Part shown: positions 40,549 through 42,729 of the stretch, one piece after another | How positions within the stretch are numbered: position 1 is the stretch's first letter | How the letters are laid out: every line of letters starts with the position of its first letter | Source: Geminicoccus sp. | GTDB taxonomy: Bacteria; Pseudomonadota; Alphaproteobacteria; UBA7985 | Assembly: GCA_002705565.1 (NCBI GenBank) | Contig: PAHJ01000154.1 | Coordinates: 12,516-55,244, forward strand | DNA: 42,729 nt | Direction of reading: 5' to 3' | Made by a program: the position numbers and the translations under genes | Notes under the pieces: generated by a model | What the model saw: only the letters and a program-made list of their open reading frames with translations | Database searches by the model: none | What the model was told of the DNA's origin: nothing

Positions 40549-41088
40549 CTACTTTCCCGGCCTGCTTGGCTTGAGAATGCGCATTAAGGTCCCGTCGCGT
40601 TGCAACACACTATGTTTCAACGCGCCCGCAACATGCAGGATCAGCGCCGTGAACAGGATCATCGAACCAATAGAGTGAACTGCATCCACGGTCGCGCTCA
40701 GATCACCGAGACGCCCCAATCGCGGCAGCTCGCTGCCCCAAAGGAAATACTGTGACCCACCGCCCATAAATGCCTTCAAGAGGCCCGTCAGGAGCGAGGT
40801 CGACAGAGCGATCAGAAACAACCACTGCACAGCCCGCGCCAACATACGCTCCCACGCAGCGTGCGCTGGGTTGCCAGGGGCAAAGCCTCGTCCAAGGCGG
40901 TTTGCGATCCGCCAGACAATGATAGCCGCGCCGAGCACACCAACGGTCACGTGCAGGTCATAGACAAAATCGGGAGCATCTTGCCACTGCCCGATCAGCA
41001 TGCCGGCGCTCCACATGATCGTGATCCAGAGGACCGTGAACCAGTGAAGCAAAACGGAAAGGGCGTTGTATCCAAGAGATGTCGACAT
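40549..41088 (-). CDS. Cytochrome b561
   Basis: A di-haem inner-membrane protein that passes electrons between quinone and a partner. The 179 residues form four TM helices. Haem-ligand candidates are His15 (LLHWF), His46 (DLHVTVG), His138 (VDAVHSIG) and His152 (LILHVAGALKH), in the usual places. The ATG at 41088 has AAAGGAAAG upstream. Its first 43 codons overlap, in another frame, the end of the di-haem oxidoreductase gene, so the two are transcribed together. The partner is probably that protein, an inference from position. Confidence 0.9.
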   Translation of the reverse strand: MSTSLGYNALSVLLHWFTVLWITIMWSAGMLIGQWQDAPDFVYDLHVTVGVLGAAIIVWRIANRLGRGFAPGNPAHAAWERMLARAVQWLFLIALSTSLLTGLLKAFMGGGSQYFLWGSELPRLGRLGDLSATVDAVHSIGSMILFTALILHVAGALKHSVLQRDGTLMRILKPSRPGK

Positions 41089-42043
41089 CTCGACTTTCCT
41101 TTTTTTGAAGTCCTCGCAAAAACCGAAGCAAGGCTAGCATTTTTGTTTCAGACAAGGCCAGAAAACGGGTGGTACTGTACTGAGCCTCCCCGCCATGCGC
41201 CTCGACAGCCTGCTTGACCGTGGCGGCCCGCCCATCATGCAGCAGTCCGCTTTTCTGGTTCAAGCCGAGCAAAGAGGCTGTACGCCACTCAGATCGCGTG
41301 GCCGAACCCACTGTCCGGTCTTCGGCCAGACCCGGCCCCATGTCGTGCAGCAGCAGATCAGTGAACAGCGGCAAAGCCTCTCCCTCTGTGTTGCGCACAT
41401 AGGGGTGATGACAAGCCGCGCAGCCGGTGTCCGTAAACAGCTGCAGCCCCTCGGGGTCCGGCAGCGCAGGCAACCTTGCCAGGCTTCGAACTTCGGGGGC
41501 GAGGCGGTGCACAGCATCCGATGCCTGCGCGCCTGCCTGCGGACCAGCCGCAACCACACAGCCCGGCTTATCCGATTCGCATGCTTCGGTGCTGAAGGTT
41601 AGCAGCTCGTTTTCCAACCCCATGTCCATGATCAACGCATTGGCGATTTGATCCTCCAACGTGCCCACCGACGCTTTCCACCCAAACCGACCTGGCACCG
41701 CGCGCTGGTCTGGCAAGCTCAAGACCCACGCGACCCGCCCGCTGATATTATCGCCATCGCGATCAAAGGGATCAGCCGCCGCAAGAAAGTGCGCTTCGCT
41801 GACGGTATCGATCAGTGCGGACACGACCAAAGCATCAGAGCGGCGGTTGCCCAAGCCAGCTTTGCCGCCCCTGATTACACGGGCGTGCGCGTGACAGTCA
41901 GCACAACTCAAGTGGTCGCCTGTTCGCTCAGAAAACATAGGCTGGTTAAGGGCCTCGGTGTGCCCTTGCTGTGCGAAGACGAAGGCCGCTTCAGCTGCCA
42001 GGAGTGCTGCTACGCAGTAGTGCAGACCACGCTTCGATTTCAT
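40958..42043 (-). CDS. Di-haem cytochrome c oxidoreductase (DUF1111/DhOR family), C-terminal extension overlapping b561 gene
   Basis: A periplasmic c-type cytochrome of the di-haem oxidoreductase family. The 361 residues begin with a signal peptide (about 1-24, ending FAQ). Haem-binding sites are CADCH (47-51) and CAACH (208-212). Family text includes DPFDRDGDNISGRVAW, PGRFGWKASVGTLEDQ, LLHDMGPGLAED and FLHDGRA-like LLHDGRAATVKQAVEAHGGEA. The family normally ends soon after the LLRFLRGL helix (here about 303-312), whereas this reading continues for about 49 residues, the last 43 overlapping the b561 start. Its ATG overlaps the upstream gene by 53 bases. Members are often linked to iron uptake or imelysin genes; none is visible here. 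Confidence 0.88.
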   Translation of the reverse strand: MKSKRGLHYCVAALLAAEAAFVFAQQGHTEALNQPMFSERTGDHLSCADCHAHARVIRGGKAGLGNRRSDALVVSALIDTVSEAHFLAAADPFDRDGDNISGRVAWVLSLPDQRAVPGRFGWKASVGTLEDQIANALIMDMGLENELLTFSTEACESDKPGCVVAAGPQAGAQASDAVHRLAPEVRSLARLPALPDPEGLQLFTDTGCAACHHPYVRNTEGEALPLFTDLLLHDMGPGLAEDRTVGSATRSEWRTASLLGLNQKSGLLHDGRAATVKQAVEAHGGEAQYSTTRFLALSETKMLALLRFLRGLQKKESRDVDISWIQRPFRFASLVHGPLDHDHVERRHADRAVARCSRFCL

Positions 42044-42729
42044 CGATTAGCCCACCCAAGTGTTGCTGATACTCCGGCAAGCGCTCATCGGTAAGGGTGT
42101 CACGCCGAACCTCAACCATCATACGCCGCAGGGGCTCAGCGGAGCCGCGCAACTGGGTCAGGCCGGCACTCATTTCGCCCGCATTCTCCATACCCTCGAA
42201 CAGTGACAGCGAGTCATACTCCGAGGCCACATTGAACTGGATGATCGCCTGCATACCGACCAGGCGCAGGAACAGCGCATCGGGAGCCACATCGGCTGAG
42301 GCAATATCGTTCGCGGCTGCAAGGGACTTCAGTCCGGGTAGGTAGGCAGTGTCGAGATAATCGGCAATCAACTCAATCCAGCGCAAGCCGATCCCCTCGG
42401 TCGGACCAAGATCATAGGTCTCTGTTGCGCCATTTTCGGCCTTCAGCTTGGTTGCTATTGCCGCCAACACCGCCACGTCTTGTTCTGGCTCAGCGAACTC
42501 AATAGCGGCCAATTCCGGGTAAACCATGCTGAAAACATGCAGCGAGTGAATCATCGACTGAGCCCGCAAGTCGGCTCCATCGCGGCGCGCATCAATGGCT
42601 CTGTTGATAATGGCCTCAACTTGTTCCAGCAACGCGTGGCTGATCAATGCAGCCGTAAAATCGTAGCCTTCGTTGTAAACACTTTCAGAATCAGAATCTG
42701 TCGGTGCGTCGGCGATCGGCTCCTCTTCG
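41991..42729 (-). CDS. Unrecognised mainly helical protein, 5' end beyond window
   Basis: I do not recognise this protein. The frame is open to the right edge, so the true start lies outside; a TTG at 42647 is in frame but has no reason to be the start. The visible 245 residues begin with an acidic stretch (EEEPIADAPTDSDSES) and then look mostly helical: ALLEQVEAIINRAI, AQSMIHSLHVFSMVYPEL, IGLRWIELIADYLDTAYLPGL, and LRRMMVEVRRDTLTDER near the end. No cysteine motifs or membrane segments are seen in this part. Its last 53 bases overlap the di-haem gene, suggesting coupled expression. An imelysin-type peptidase, often beside DUF1111 genes, was considered, but I see no GxHxxE motif. Confidence 0.75.
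   Translation of the reverse strand, partial: EEEPIADAPTDSDSESVYNEGYDFTAALISHALLEQVEAIINRAIDARRDGADLRAQSMIHSLHVFSMVYPELAAIEFAEPEQDVAVLAAIATKLKAENGATETYDLGPTEGIGLRWIELIADYLDTAYLPGLKSLAAANDIASADVAPDALFLRLVGMQAIIQFNVASEYDSLSLFEGMENAGEMSAGLTQLRGSAEPLRRMMVEVRRDTLTDERLPEYQQHLGGLIDEIEAWSALLRSSTPGS

Overview
The window looks like chromosome of a free-living, GC-rich alphaproteobacterium. The evidence is the gene families: a DUF1013/TrcR-type regulator, a COQ9-family gene divergent from rpsU, a Suv3-like helicase grouped with an S4 protein, 7Fe ferredoxin and CarD, a ROSE-like leader in front of hsp20, an RpoH-type sigma factor and a TakP-type TRAP receptor. I see no phage genes, transposases, integrases or CRISPR arrays. 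Nearly every gene is of core type, so the novelty lies in unusual versions of known families and in regulatory structure.

Region 1 (1-6859) is a TRAP transporter operon on the minus strand (receptor, small permease, large permease running off the left edge). Divergent from it is a Cache-domain histidine kinase with a NarL-type response regulator. Both permeases carry large extra soluble segments. The intergenic region between the two units holds repeated ATTGG/CCAAT motifs and a perfect 12-bp palindrome, so the window probably contains a self-contained sense-and-import module for a small carboxylate, perhaps a 2-oxoacid. Region 2 (6922-10290) has tRNA-Leu(CAA), a YqaA/DedA-like membrane protein, DsbB, an HNH nuclease, a carboxylesterase, ZapA and a coiled-coil DUF4164 protein. 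Region 3 (10557-14970) is transketolase, an unrecognised small gene, a degenerate ThiE-like gene, EF-P and an inositol monophosphatase-family protein.

Region 4 (15220-20888) is envelope-related: a secreted protein with a degenerate OmpA end, a MotA/ExbB-like channel with a coiled-coil tail, a 765-residue MotB-like partner with a very long predicted coiled coil, then ribosomal protein L31. Region 5 (21019-28651) starts with hsp20 behind a probable RNA thermometer, then an unrecognised membrane protein, TrcR, an acyl-CoA synthetase, oligoendopeptidase F and an ABC1-family kinase-like protein. Region 6 (28660-36270) has a CDP-alcohol phosphatidyltransferase, S21, COQ9, a 50-residue DUF465/YdcH protein with a TTG start, the Suv3-like helicase, the S4 protein, a TerC-family membrane protein, ferredoxin and CarD.

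Region 7 (36456-42729) has a PPP-phosphatase-fold protein that has lost most of its metal ligands, rpoH behind a set of repeated operator-like sites, aspartate kinase, UbiG, and a minus-strand set of overlapping genes (unrecognised protein, di-haem oxidoreductase, cytochrome b561). Two themes recur. One is stress response (ROSE-hsp20, rpoH, CarD, Hsp15-like S4 protein). The other is quinone and respiratory function (ABC1 kinase, COQ9, UbiG, cytochrome b561, di-haem protein, DsbB).
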